Made by a program: the position numbers and the translations under genes
Assembly (NCBI GenBank): GCA_023053685.1
Contig: JALIGW010000002.1
Coordinates: 240,079,177 to 240,143,176 of the forward strand
Source of the DNA: Diadophis punctatus similis
Lineage: Eukaryota > Chordata > Lepidosauria > Squamata > Dipsadidae
Direction: 5' to 3'
Length of the DNA: 64,000 nucleotides
Notes under the pieces: model-generated
Told to the model about the DNA's origin: nothing
Database searches by the model: none
What the model saw: only the letters and a program-made list of their open reading frames with translations
Shown: positions 56,501-64,000 of the stretch, one piece after another
Layout: the number at the start of each line of letters is the position of its first letter
Position numbering within the stretch: the stretch's first letter is position 1

Positions 56501-59500
56501 AGGGTTCCGTGCTGGCTCCATCTCTATTTAATCTATACATCTCCGATATACCACCTACGCTATCATAAGAAGTTCTCTTATGGTGATGACCTGGCATTAG
56601 CTTATAGCCACAAGGACATCAAAGCTACAGAAGGTGTACTTACAGCCGACCTTACAATTCTGAGTACATATTTCCAGCAATGGAGGCTAATCCCAAGTAT
56701 AAGTAAAACAGCTACATCATGATTCCACCTCAATAACAAATTGGCAAAAAGAGAACTCAATGTATATTTAAATAACAAACTGCTCCCATATGAGACAACA
56801 CCAAAATACCTGGGGGTTACCTTAGATAGGACCTTGTCCTTTAAAAAACATATCCAGAACATGGCTGCCAAGGTTAACAGCAGAAATAAGATTTTACAAA
56901 AACTATGCAGAACAACTTGGGGAGCCCCAGCCCCAACCCTTCGATGTGCAGCTTTGGGCTTTGCTACTCTGCAGCGGAATACTGTGCACCTGTATGGTTA
57001 AACAGCTCACATACAGGACTTATTGATGTTCAACTTAACCATACGATGAGACTAATTACTGGGTGTATAAAATCAACACCTAGTCACTGGCTACCAGTTC
57101 TTAGTCACATACTTCCCCCGCACTTACGACAACAAGAAGCCCTTATTCGGGAGTACAGCAAGATCCTGGTAAATTCCTCTCTACCCACACATGGCTATAT
57201 TCCTGACCTCTTAAGATGTTGATTAAAATGAAGAAATCCACCACTTTTGACAGCGCGTAAGTTGATGGCTGACCATCAGAACATCACAGAAAAGTGGATG
57301 GAGGCATGGAATAGCTGCACCCCCCCCCCAAGATGTCTCTGAGCACATTAGCCCTAGTAGTATACCTCCAGGATTTGGCCTACCCCGATACATGTGGGTG
57401 ACATATAATAGAATTAGAACAACTCATGGGGTGTGTGCTGACTCCTTGCATAAATGGGGAAAGACACCTTCAGCACAATGTGATTGCGGGGCTCCTCGAC
57501 AGACTATTCAGCATAGAGTGAGGGAATGCCCTAACAGAAGATATCCAGGAGACTGTAGGGATTTCCTCTGCACAACAATGGCAGCTACTGACTGGATCTC
57601 CAAACTTGATATTAAGCTTTGAAATGTTATTTCTGTTTTCCTTTTTTAGGTTTTTCTTACTGTTTTTAATTTGGAAAAATGAAGTGTTTTAATATTGTGT
57701 GTGACCAGCCATACGCTAAATAAATAAATATTCTATTCTATTACATGGTTCTTACAATTATAAAAATTGATTCTCAACTGCAATGGAGAGATCGGCAACA
57801 TGATCGCCAACATCTGATGACGGATATGGCACAAGAAGAAGAAGAATGGAGAGATGTGTGATAGAAAAGAAATACCTGCCATGCTTCCAGCATTTGATTT
57901 TTCATGTTTTGACCCTCTTTATATGTTGTCCTCCTGGATCTGGATAAATAAGCAGCATTTAAGGCCCGTACCACAGCCCAGATTGTGTTGTAAATAAAAT
58001 AGCTGTCCAGAGCCAGGATTGGATCCAACTCCTCTTTCTTCAGAGCCTCCAGTTCTTCTCTCTCCCTGCACCGTCTCCATATTTTCACCGAAAAGGCATC
58101 TTTGGTATAAGAACACAGGAAGGAGTTCTTTGCAAAGACTTCCATGGTGGAATCCGACTGCAGATATCCATCATACTTTATCATTTGATTTTTCTTCATA
58201 AGAAAGGAAAAGATGCTATGGATGCCTTGAGTGGGAAAGTAATCACCTGTCCAGTAAATGCCAGTAGTGAAGTCCCAACGGGTTGTGGTGATCAGGATTT
58301 TTCCTCTAAGAGGTTCAGTAAGTCTTTCAAATATATGACACATAATTATAAATCCTATATTGAATGTATTCATGTCTGAACCATAAATAAAGACCTTCAC
58401 CTTTCTCCAATTTTGGTATAGATACAAGTCTATGAATAGTTTTTGAAGATCTGGGGGAAAGAATTGTGATAAAACTGGGCAAATGCCATTCTTTATCAGC
58501 ATGGAGGACAATGTCCTCATGAACCTTTGTCCATTCTCAGTGTCTGGAGCAAGGAGACCCACCAAGGTCCACCTGAAATGGAGGACCAGCTTCACCATCC
58601 CTGGGTACTGGACTCCTTCAGCTGGGAGCATTGGGTAGAGGAAAGGAAGCTGAGTTGTATCACTCAGAATCTGGGAAATAAAACTGTGACTGATCTGAAA
58701 AGGAAAGAAAGAAAACTCTATAAACCCATAAAACCAAAAATCCAGCCCTAATGGAGGAATTGTCCACTTTTGTAGGGAGTCTCTGGTCGTTTAACTTTTA
58801 CATTGCTTCTCTTCTCACTTCAGTGTAGCATTTTGTTCTTGCAAATGGCCAATAGACATGCAAAATCTGCATTAAGAGAGCCTTGCAGGGGATTCTTATC
58901 TGCTCAGATTCTTGTTTCCCGTTCAATAGAACCTTCATCCTTACTTTATACAATTCCTATACTAGAATTTGCTCTTCATTTATAACAGAAGATGTGAAAG
59001 AGTCTGAAAGTTGCATGACTAAAAATGCATATCCTCAGCAAAGACACACCTGGGGGATTTTGCGGGTGCCTAATATGGTCGAAATCTGGATGGAGATGTC
59101 AGTATCAGCCTCTTCAAGAACAGCCACTGTGTTTCTTTGCCTTCCACAGATGTAGTTGGGAACATTGGCCTCTCCCTCTGAAAGCAGGTCCAGCAAAGCC
59201 TCCGAGGTCATTTGTGCACTGAAATAATTGTCATAGATGTTGTAACCCAGGGTGACATTGAACAAAATGTTGGAATTCTGGTTGATTTCTTGGGTGGTGA
59301 TAAGGAAGGACAGCAATTTCCAGTGCTCTGTTGCTGCTCTCCTGAAAGTATTAATACATTGCAACAAAATCAGTGGAAAGAACATTTAATTAACCCTTTT
59401 GAACAATAATATTTTAATCCACCCAAGACTAAGACATTTGAGAGCATTTCATTATATATTTGAATGGATTGTTTCCCAAAAATAGCTCTGGTACTTGAAT

Positions 59501-61577
59501 GAAACAATGGAAGTCTTTCAACACATTTTATTTTAAGATGATGAATGCATCTTATGTCTGAAGTAATCTAGTGATTATTAACTTTGCCTTATTTTTCTTT
59601 GACATTTAATAAGAAATTTATGTAGAAGAAGAATTGAACTCTAAGAAGAGAAGAAAAGGAAGGAATAAAAAACATCTTGTTGCAGTTATCATGTACAAAA
59701 TCCATCTTTTCTAATTCATTGTTCAGAGATCCCAATTGACTTTCACACATGTATAGAAAGTCATTTGTGACCTGGGAGTCTTTCTTTTACTTAGTGAATT
59801 CTGGTTCAGAATAAAAATTGCGGAGGAAAAAAATTGCATTGCTGCAGAGAAAAATGCAATAGTCTTGCATTTTTGTACCCCTGTTGACCCATTGATGGGG
59901 CAAGGAAGGAATAGAAGAGAAGAACCATCATCTCTTCTCCATCCACAGTCCAGCTGTGTTCAGAGGATGTCAAGAAAAGTGGATCTTGTGGGGGGGGGGT
60001 TTAAGTCCAGAAAAGAAAAGATCTCTTCTGGTGATTTACTTGAGAATTTCAAATCAGGCACATCAGCTGCAGAGTGGAAAACGGTTCCCGAAGGACAAAA
60101 TGAGACAGAAAAAGAGAAAAGTTCATAGATCAGGGGGACCATTCATTGTAAGAGAGGAGGCTAAAACTTTAGAAATCAAGGAGGCGGTATCCCCCTTACT
60201 ACATGTGCCGGCCCTATGGCCGCCGGCCACAGTACTCCAATGCCCCTGTGCAAGGAGACCTAGTGGAGGGCGCCGACAACCAGGGTGCAGGGGAACAAGG
60301 CAGGCCTGTCAGACAGAATCTGTATCGGGGTTACAGACCGCGCTATCGCAGGGGCCCTTCTCGCCAGCGACAGCCCCAGGAGGAAAGCATCGAAGAAGAC
60401 AAGGAGAACCAAGCAGATGAGGTCCAGGGTCAGCAGTCACCTCAGTGTCGGTACCGTCGCAACTTTAACTACTGACGCAGATGCCCAGAGAACCCTAAAC
60501 CACAAGATGGCAAAGAGACCAAGGCAGCCGAACCATCAGCTGAGAACACGTCCGCTCCAGAGGCCGAGCAGGGCGGGGCTGAGTAAATGCCGGCTTACCA
60601 TCTCTACTATCATCTGGTTTAGTCATCAAAGAATGGCAATAGCAATAGCACTTAGACTTATATACCACTTCATAGTGCTTTACAGCCCTCTCTAAGCGGT
60701 TTACAGAGTTCAGCATATTGCCCCCAACAATCTGGGTCCTCATTTTACTGACCTCAGAAGGATGGAAGGCTGAGTCAACCTTGAGCCTGGTGAGATTTGA
60801 ACAGCTGAACTGCTGAACTAGCAGTCAGCTGGAGTAGCCTGCAGTAGCTGCATTTAACCACTGCGCCACCTCGTCTCCCTGTGGAGAAGTCTACAGAGGT
60901 CCACAACAGGAGGTCAAAATGGCAAAAAGAAGAGAGAGAGTGTGTCCAAAATAAAACAGAATCTGAAATTCCAGCAATAAGAAATATGAACGGAAGAATT
61001 GGAACGGAAGACCTTAAGTGCTTGTTTTTTTGCTGTTGACCAGATAATTCCTCGAACTCTCTGCATTATCTATGCAGCACAGGATTTCTATTATTTTTAA
61101 CCTATAAAGCTGTCTCATCCTTTTCAGAGCGACAAACATGTTTTTTAGAAGGCCTGTTTTTTTCTCAATATACCTTTAAAGGTTTTTAAATTGTTTCATA
61201 TATCTGGTCAAGTTGGGATTTTTAAGAACCTCGTTTTTAATTTGTATGAATACACCTGATTTTTTTTTCACGTCAAACTGCAAGCATCTCTTAAATAAAG
61301 GTCTTAAGAATTTAAAAAAAAACTTTAGAAATCAGAGAGGAATAGAGAGGCTCTCATGCAATGCAGGAAATTTGACTTACATAAATAATTCCATTAAAGG
61401 AGATTTATTGAAGCGTAGGTATTCAAAGTCAGCCTTTGTGGCAGAGATTATGCCACCAATGAGCAATTCTCCTGGCTTGTAATGGTTTCCTGTGTCCACC
61501 TCATTCTTCCTGAGAGTCTGGGGACATTTGGGTTTGAGACCCACCAAGACTGCCTGGGGCAGCAGAAGCAGCAGCAT
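47351..61577 (-). CDS. V2R gene B: complete six-exon vomeronasal type-2 receptor
   Basis: Second intact family C pheromone-type receptor. Exons are 61577-61381, 59341-59050, 58694-57876, 51169-50942, 49059-48933 and 48246-47351. All introns are GT-AG and the phases match those of gene A exactly. The exons sum to 2559 nt, giving 852 residues plus stop. Domain order is signal peptide, ligand-binding lobes (about 66-512), nine-cysteine domain with all nine Cys, and seven helices. The final motifs are L-P-G-A-F-N-E-A-K and [14 protein letters not shown]. No disabling change was seen. Intron 1 carries an antisense YBX1 retrocopy and intron 3 three LINE or PLE fragments. Confidence 0.9.
48933..49059 (-). 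CDS. V2R gene B exon 5 (nine-cysteine domain)
   Basis: 127 nt, from acceptor TTCCCAG to donor GTGGGT. It encodes R-C-V-E-S-C and I-C-C-Y-N-C-H-P-C, six of the nine cysteines. Confidence 0.94.
49285..49725 (-). mobile_element. CR1 LINE 3' part
   Basis: Minus-strand CR1 C terminus and 3' UTR, with AACAGAGTTGGAAGGGACTT on the plus strand. It lies in gene B intron 4. Confidence 0.8.
49735..50345 (-). mobile_element. probable L1 3' UTR fragment
   Basis: AT-rich, begins on the plus strand TTCTTTTTTTAGAAAAG, closely like the L1 3' end at 33130. No coding remnant. Confidence 0.45.
50364..50620. mobile_element. hAT miniature element (family 1)
   Basis: CAGGGGTGGGTTC to GAACCCACCTCTG, with the perfect 8-bp duplication ATTTTCTG on both sides. 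It lies in gene B intron 4, 320 bp from exon 4. Confidence 0.92.
50840..50928 (+). mobile_element. CR1 3' tail fragment
   Basis: Signature AGGGTTTCCTGCCTAAGCAA through CCTTCCAACTCTGTTATTCT, with a short TGTTC tail. It ends 14 bp from the gene B exon 4 donor. Confidence 0.8.
50942..51169 (-). CDS. V2R gene B exon 4
   Basis: 228 nt (76 codons), phase 0 at both ends, the usual length for V2R exon 4. It encodes [21 protein letters not shown] and V-G-R-L-E-R-Q-G-S. From acceptor CCAG to donor GTGGGA. Confidence 0.94.
51400..51841 (+). mobile_element. L2-type LINE 3' end
   Basis: Encodes [13 protein letters not shown] followed by P-P-E-I-R, the usual L2 C-terminal motif, then a 3' UTR with the hairpin at 51800-51832. 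Confidence 0.75.
51842..51995. repeat. (GAAT)n to (AAAT)n array from LINE tail
   Basis: About 13 GAAT units followed by about 25 AAAT units, directly 3' of the L2 hairpin. Confidence 0.95.
52325..52488. repeat. purine-rich GGAAG/GAGGA/GAAGA array
   Basis: Pentanucleotide blocks (GGAAG, AGAGG, AGAAG, AGAGG, AGAAG) abutting the minus-strand CR1 end at 52489. Confidence 0.95.
52489..52870 (-). mobile_element. CR1 LINE 3' part
   Basis: Minus strand: [15 protein letters not shown] and the C-terminal frame, then the 3' UTR running into the purine array. Confidence 0.85.
53456..53509. repeat. (GT)n microsatellite
   Basis: About 26 GT units in gene B intron 3. Confidence 0.95.
53690..53800 (-). 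mobile_element. tRNA-derived SINE head (fragment)
   Basis: On the minus strand, GGCCTAGAGGTTAAA (A-box-like) and GGTTCAAATCCC (B-box-like) are about 35 bases apart. Confidence 0.5.
53990..54860 (+). mobile_element. Penelope-like element, GIY-YIG end
   Basis: Encodes [20 protein letters not shown], then [18 protein letters not shown]. This is the GIY-YIG endonuclease domain carried by Penelope-like retroelements. Frames break after 54681. A TTCTTGGATGAGAAG tract occurs on both sides (about 54012 and 54758), as for the repeated termini of these elements. It lies in gene B intron 3. Confidence 0.78.
55080..56040 (+). mobile_element. Rex1-like LINE 3' half
   Basis: Encodes [29 protein letters not shown] and [14 protein letters not shown], the conserved C-terminal RT region of Rex1/Babar elements, then is broken by frameshifts. 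Its 3' UTR gives the CACTTGGCCAATAAAG tail also seen at 9116 and 10246. Confidence 0.78.
56041..56245. repeat. (TTCTA)n to (TCTAG)n array
   Basis: About 14 TTCTA units followed by about 27 TCTAG units with a TTCTA interruption near 56167, directly 3' of the Rex1-like tail. Confidence 0.95.
56250..57740 (+). mobile_element. non-LTR LINE of another clade (Jockey/Vingi-like, unresolved)
   Basis: RT fragments [27 protein letters not shown] and [13 protein letters not shown], then [12 protein letters not shown]-terminal Cys-rich H-K-W-G with C-D-C-G-A follows, after 57392. At least four frame breaks. Distinct from CR1, L2, L1 and Rex1 in the window. The tail is AAATAAATAAATATTCTATT. Confidence 0.7.
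57876..58694 (-). CDS. V2R gene B exon 3 (ligand-binding domain)
   Basis: 819 nt (273 codons), phase 0 at both ends, from acceptor TTTTCAG to donor GTATTT. It encodes [27 protein letters not shown] and, at the end, A-L-N-A-A-Y-L-S-R. Uninterrupted. Confidence 0.95.
59050..59341 (-). CDS. V2R gene B exon 2
   Basis: 292 nt from acceptor TTTCAG to donor GTGTGT, one base of split codon at the start. It encodes [26 protein letters not shown] and K-I-P-Q. Confidence 0.93.
60630..60880 (-). mobile_element. Sauria-type SINE
   Basis: On the minus strand: a tRNA-like head with GGCGCAGTGGTTAAATGCAG (A box) and GTTCAAATCTCACC (B box), then GGCTCAAGGTTGACTCAGCC and a body ending with TGCTATTGCTATTGCC. 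Full-length organisation. Inserted in the 3' UTR of the YBX1 retrocopy. Confidence 0.88.
60881..60931. repeat. 51-bp segment identical to 62033-62083
   Basis: Begins GTGGAGAAGTCTACAGAGGT and ends GGCAAAAAGAA. It sits exactly at the 5' end of the SINE. The second copy is in the gene B upstream region, 1.15 kb away, in the same orientation. Confidence 0.9.
61381..61577 (-). CDS. V2R gene B exon 1 (signal peptide)
   Basis: 197 nt from the ATG at 61577-61575, which gives a short Leu-rich signal peptide followed by K-P-K-C-P-Q and [13 protein letters not shown]. The donor GTAAGT at 61380-61375 leaves two bases of a split codon. An in-frame upstream ATG at 61658 would put a polar stretch before the leucines, so the downstream start is preferred. 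Confidence 0.87.
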
Positions 61578-61944
61578 GACTTGTGTTCCTGATGGCGTCT
61601 CCAGCCTTGCATCTGTTTTGAAGAAACAACGATATAAGAAGAGGTGGGGGAGAACCAAAACCTTCTTCCAAGAGAGAACTCCAGGGGTTTTCTTAATCCA
61701 GAGTCAAGCCAAGGCTTCACATCTGAAGGGCAGGAGAACAAATGAAGTACCTGCCTGTCCTTAAACCTTCCCCAGGTGTTCTCTTTCTCCAGAGTCATTT
61801 CTGCCCCCAAGATGTCCCGATGCAAAGAGGTTCGCCAACAAGGCTTTGATGTGATATCAAGGTGAAAACATGTTATGGCTGAGTTTGTGTGTGACATCCA
61901 CAAGTTTTCCAAAATGTCTTTAGGGATTTGGCATCAAAACAACA

Positions 61945-62090
61945 CCTAAATCACTATGATTTGGATAATGACACTAAGGAGAGACATCAACTCTCTAAAC
62001 TCTGAGTGAGTCAATAGGCAGGTGCCCAATGAGTGGAGAAGTCTACAGAGGTCCACAACAGGAGGTCAAAATGGCAAAAAGAACTTGGAA
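61945..62090 (-). promoter_or_regulatory. possible conserved V2R upstream element (gene B)
   Basis: About 370-510 bp upstream of the gene B start. It shares AATCACTATGATTTGGATAA and following blocks with 2255-2390 upstream of gene C. Regulatory role inferred. Confidence 0.35.
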
Positions 62091-62499
62091 CTTTTGCCCA
62101 TCCATTTTGTATGTGAGTTAGGGGCTTGAGGCAGTTCTGCATGTGCTTCAACAATAATGGTTGGGTGACTCTACAAGATGCGAGAAATTTCAGGTGCAAA
62201 ATTGACCTCAATGGATATGCTCTGCATTCTTGTTTCGGTTGGGAGACAACCTGACCAACAAGGAATCCACTTGTTTCTATCGCCTCCATTCTCAGTCATG
62301 AGTGACAAAGCCTGCAAGTATGATGCTACTTGAAGCTGCCCTTGTCCAGTACTGCAAAAAGGAGGAAAAAAACCTAAGATGGAGCTAAGGACAACTTAAG
62401 TCAATCTTATTTGTGGACTGCAGACAATGGGAAGTAGTGTCTTAGGGAGGCAATAGAAAAACAGTAATCGAGGCATGTTTCTTCCAGGGTGAAGTGCAA

Positions 62500-63000
62500 A
62501 TGAACAATTAATCAGTGGAACGGCTTGCCTTCAGAAGTTGTGGGTGCTTCATCACTGAAGGTTTTCAAGAAGAGACTGGCAGCCACTTGTCTGAAATGGT
62601 ATAGGACAGGGGTGGGTTCTAACTTACCTCGCTGCCGGTTCACTTCCTCCCGCGCTGCGTGGGCGCGCACATGAGCAGTGCCGAATTTTTTTTAAAAAAA
62701 GCCAAAAACAAGATGGTGATGCATGTGCAGTACCAGAAACTCAGCTTCTGCACATGCTGAGAAGAAAAATAAATTCAAATAAATAAATAAAAATTCAAAA
62801 ATTTTTAAAAAAAGATGGCAGCGCCCACGGACTGGCACCGACCGAACTGGTTCTGTCACATCATCGTGACATCACCAGCGGATCGCTACCTGTTCTGGCG
62901 AACCAGTCCGAATCAGGAGGAACCCATCTCTGGTATAGGATCTCCTGCTTGAGCAAGGGGTTGGACTAGAAGACCTCTGTCCCTTCCAGCTCTATTTTGA
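62500..63000 (+). mobile_element. CR1 3' tail split by hAT element
   Basis: GTGGAACGGCTTGCCTTCAG to the GTATAGGA duplication, then resumes with AGGATCTCCTGCTTGAGCAA and the CR1 3' UTR. Confidence 0.82.
62607..62932. mobile_element. hAT miniature element (family 1)
   Basis: CAGGGGTGGGTTC to GAACCCATCTCTG, with the perfect 8-bp duplication GTATAGGA (62599-62606, 62933-62940). Younger than the CR1 it splits. Confidence 0.92.
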
Positions 63001-63428
63001 TTGATTGAAATGGAGAAAACTCCTTAGTATTAAAACATGCAAGCATTTACAAAGCACCATCAAACTACCTGGAGCTCAGTTCATTAACTCAATAACTTCA
63101 CAGCAAGCCCTGAAAAAGCAGAAGGAATGAACACAGTGAGACCTTACCAAGGAAACAATAGATAGTTGTGTCAGTCTTCAGAGCAGGATAATGGTTCTGT
63201 TCCAAATTCAGCCCACAACTTTATTCTTCTGGTTTCAATTGTATATTCAGTTTGAGAATTCTCTGAATTTAAAACACATTTTATCCCATTTGATTCCAGT
63301 ATTTCTTAGCTTTCTTACATGAAAGCAAAGATGATGAAGGTACCTTCAAACTGTTTACATTTCCAACATAGATTTGACACATTCTTTTACATTTTTGACA
63401 ATTTGTCAGATGTTAAATACCAATGATA
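63001..63428. other. unique sequence, no feature seen
   Basis: AT-rich spacer upstream of gene B with no ORF or repeat that I can assign. Confidence 0.5.
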
Positions 63429-63430
63429 CG

Positions 63431-64000
63431 AGGGTGAGTCATAAAGTAATGCCATTCTCTTTAGGACAGGTATAATTACCAACACAGGAACATGTAGCAT
63501 ACATCAAAATGAAGCTGGTCCTCTGTAGATCACATCCCTACTTCTCAACATAGTCACCATTTCTCTCTATAGCAATGTCCCACCTTCGAATGAGAGCATT
63601 TATCCCTGCCTCGTAAAATGTTGTTGACTGTTCTTTGAGCCACTTCTTCAATGAAGTTTTCACTTCCTCGTCACTGGAATAATAATCCTCCATACTCACC
63701 AGATTTAGCGCCTTCAGACTATCATCTCTTCAGCCCCATGAAAGTGGGTTTGAGAGGCAAGCATTATTCCAGTGACGAGGAAGTGAAAACTGCAGTGAAG
63801 AAGAACAGTCAACAAAATTTTATGAGACAGGGATACTGGTCTCATTCAAAGGTGGAACATTGCTATTGAGAGAAACGGTGACTATGTTGAGAAGTAGGGA
63901 TGTGATCCACAGAGGACCAGCTTCATTTTGATGTATGCTACATGTTCCTGTGTTGGTAATTATACCTGTCGTAAAGAAAATGGAATTACTTTTTGACTCA
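63431..64000 (+). mobile_element. palindromic mariner element (cut by window edge)
   Basis: Two long inverted arms (about 63436-63680 and about 63757-64000) around a short spacer, preceded by a TA dinucleotide at 63429-63430. The right arm encodes the mariner transposase C terminus with S-P-D-L-A-P-S-D-Y-H-L-F (third catalytic Asp region) and S-S-D-E-E-V-K; the left arm carries the same sequence inverted. The rest of the transposase is absent, so it is non-autonomous. The right terminus lies just past the window. Confidence 0.85.

Larger units (their letters stand above)
60179..61318 (+). pseudogene. YBX1: YBX1 processed retrocopy, 5'-truncated
   Basis: Encodes the C-terminal tail of Y-box binding protein 1 ([30 protein letters not shown], then [10 protein letters not shown] and E-A-E-Q-G-G-A-E before TAA at 60585-60587). 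One in-frame TGA at 60474-60476 replaces a conserved Arg codon. It continues through the YBX1-type 3' UTR to AATAAAGG (61304) and a short poly(A). It is flanked by AAAACTTTAGAAATCA at 60163-60178 and 61319-61334, a target-site duplication typical of L1-driven retroposition. Intronless, no cold-shock domain, so not functional. Antisense within gene B intron 1. Confidence 0.92.

Noticed and set aside
60203..60475. Possible functional small Y-box protein gene
   Set aside because: It lacks the cold-shock domain, is intronless, has an internal TGA and target duplications; a retrocopy explains it fully.
61377..61658. Upstream ATG at 61658 as the gene B start
   Set aside because: It would place a polar 27-residue stretch before the signal peptide; the ATG at 61577 matches the paralogs better.

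Overview
The window looks like nuclear DNA from a squamate reptile, most likely a snake. The reasons are a tandem array of vomeronasal type-2 receptor (V2R) genes, many CR1 LINEs whose 3' tails run into (AATAG)n microsatellites (a pattern described for snake genomes), L2, L1, Rex1-like and Penelope-like retroelements, a Sauria-type SINE and many hAT miniature elements. There is no bacterial or organellar content. Everything here was read by eye. No alignment or database search was run.

Genes. All host genes lie on the minus strand and belong to one family. Gene C enters from the left edge, with exon 2 (partial) at 1-109 and exon 1 at 1735-1952; a broken duplicate of exon 1 lies between them. 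Gene A (5342-26796) has six exons that join in frame with GT-AG introns into an 850-residue receptor. Gene B (47351-61577) has six exons that join into an 852-residue receptor. In A and B the exon order is signal peptide, ligand-binding lobes (exons 2-4), nine-cysteine domain (exon 5 plus the start of exon 6), and a single exon for the seven-helix domain. The array is polarised, each gene 5' to the next on the same strand. These receptors would act in vomeronasal sensory neurons.

Introns and spacers. Gene A intron 3 (11.1 kb) holds an intact-looking DIRS-type tyrosine-recombinase retrotransposon (about 14014-20424) with Gag, RT/RNase H/methyltransferase-like and recombinase ORFs, identical 110-bp inverted terminal repeats and an internal complementary region. 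It sits with a solo LTR inside a hAT element (13929-21043) that is still flanked by its 8-bp target duplication. The A-B spacer holds a long L2 LINE (about 28673-32520) and a nested stack in 33137-44200: an L1 on the minus strand split by a CR1, the CR1 split by an L2, and a hAT element elsewhere in the L1. Gene B intron 3 holds Penelope-like (GIY-YIG), Rex1-like and another LINE. Gene B intron 1 holds a 5'-truncated YBX1 retrocopy with target-site duplications, itself interrupted by a SINE. The right edge is a palindromic mariner fragment.

No wholly new system is evident. The most useful observations are the two intact V2R genes, the dated nesting orders, the DIRS circle-junction architecture, the covarying 3' hairpin of the L2-type LINE tails, and a 51-bp templated insertion.
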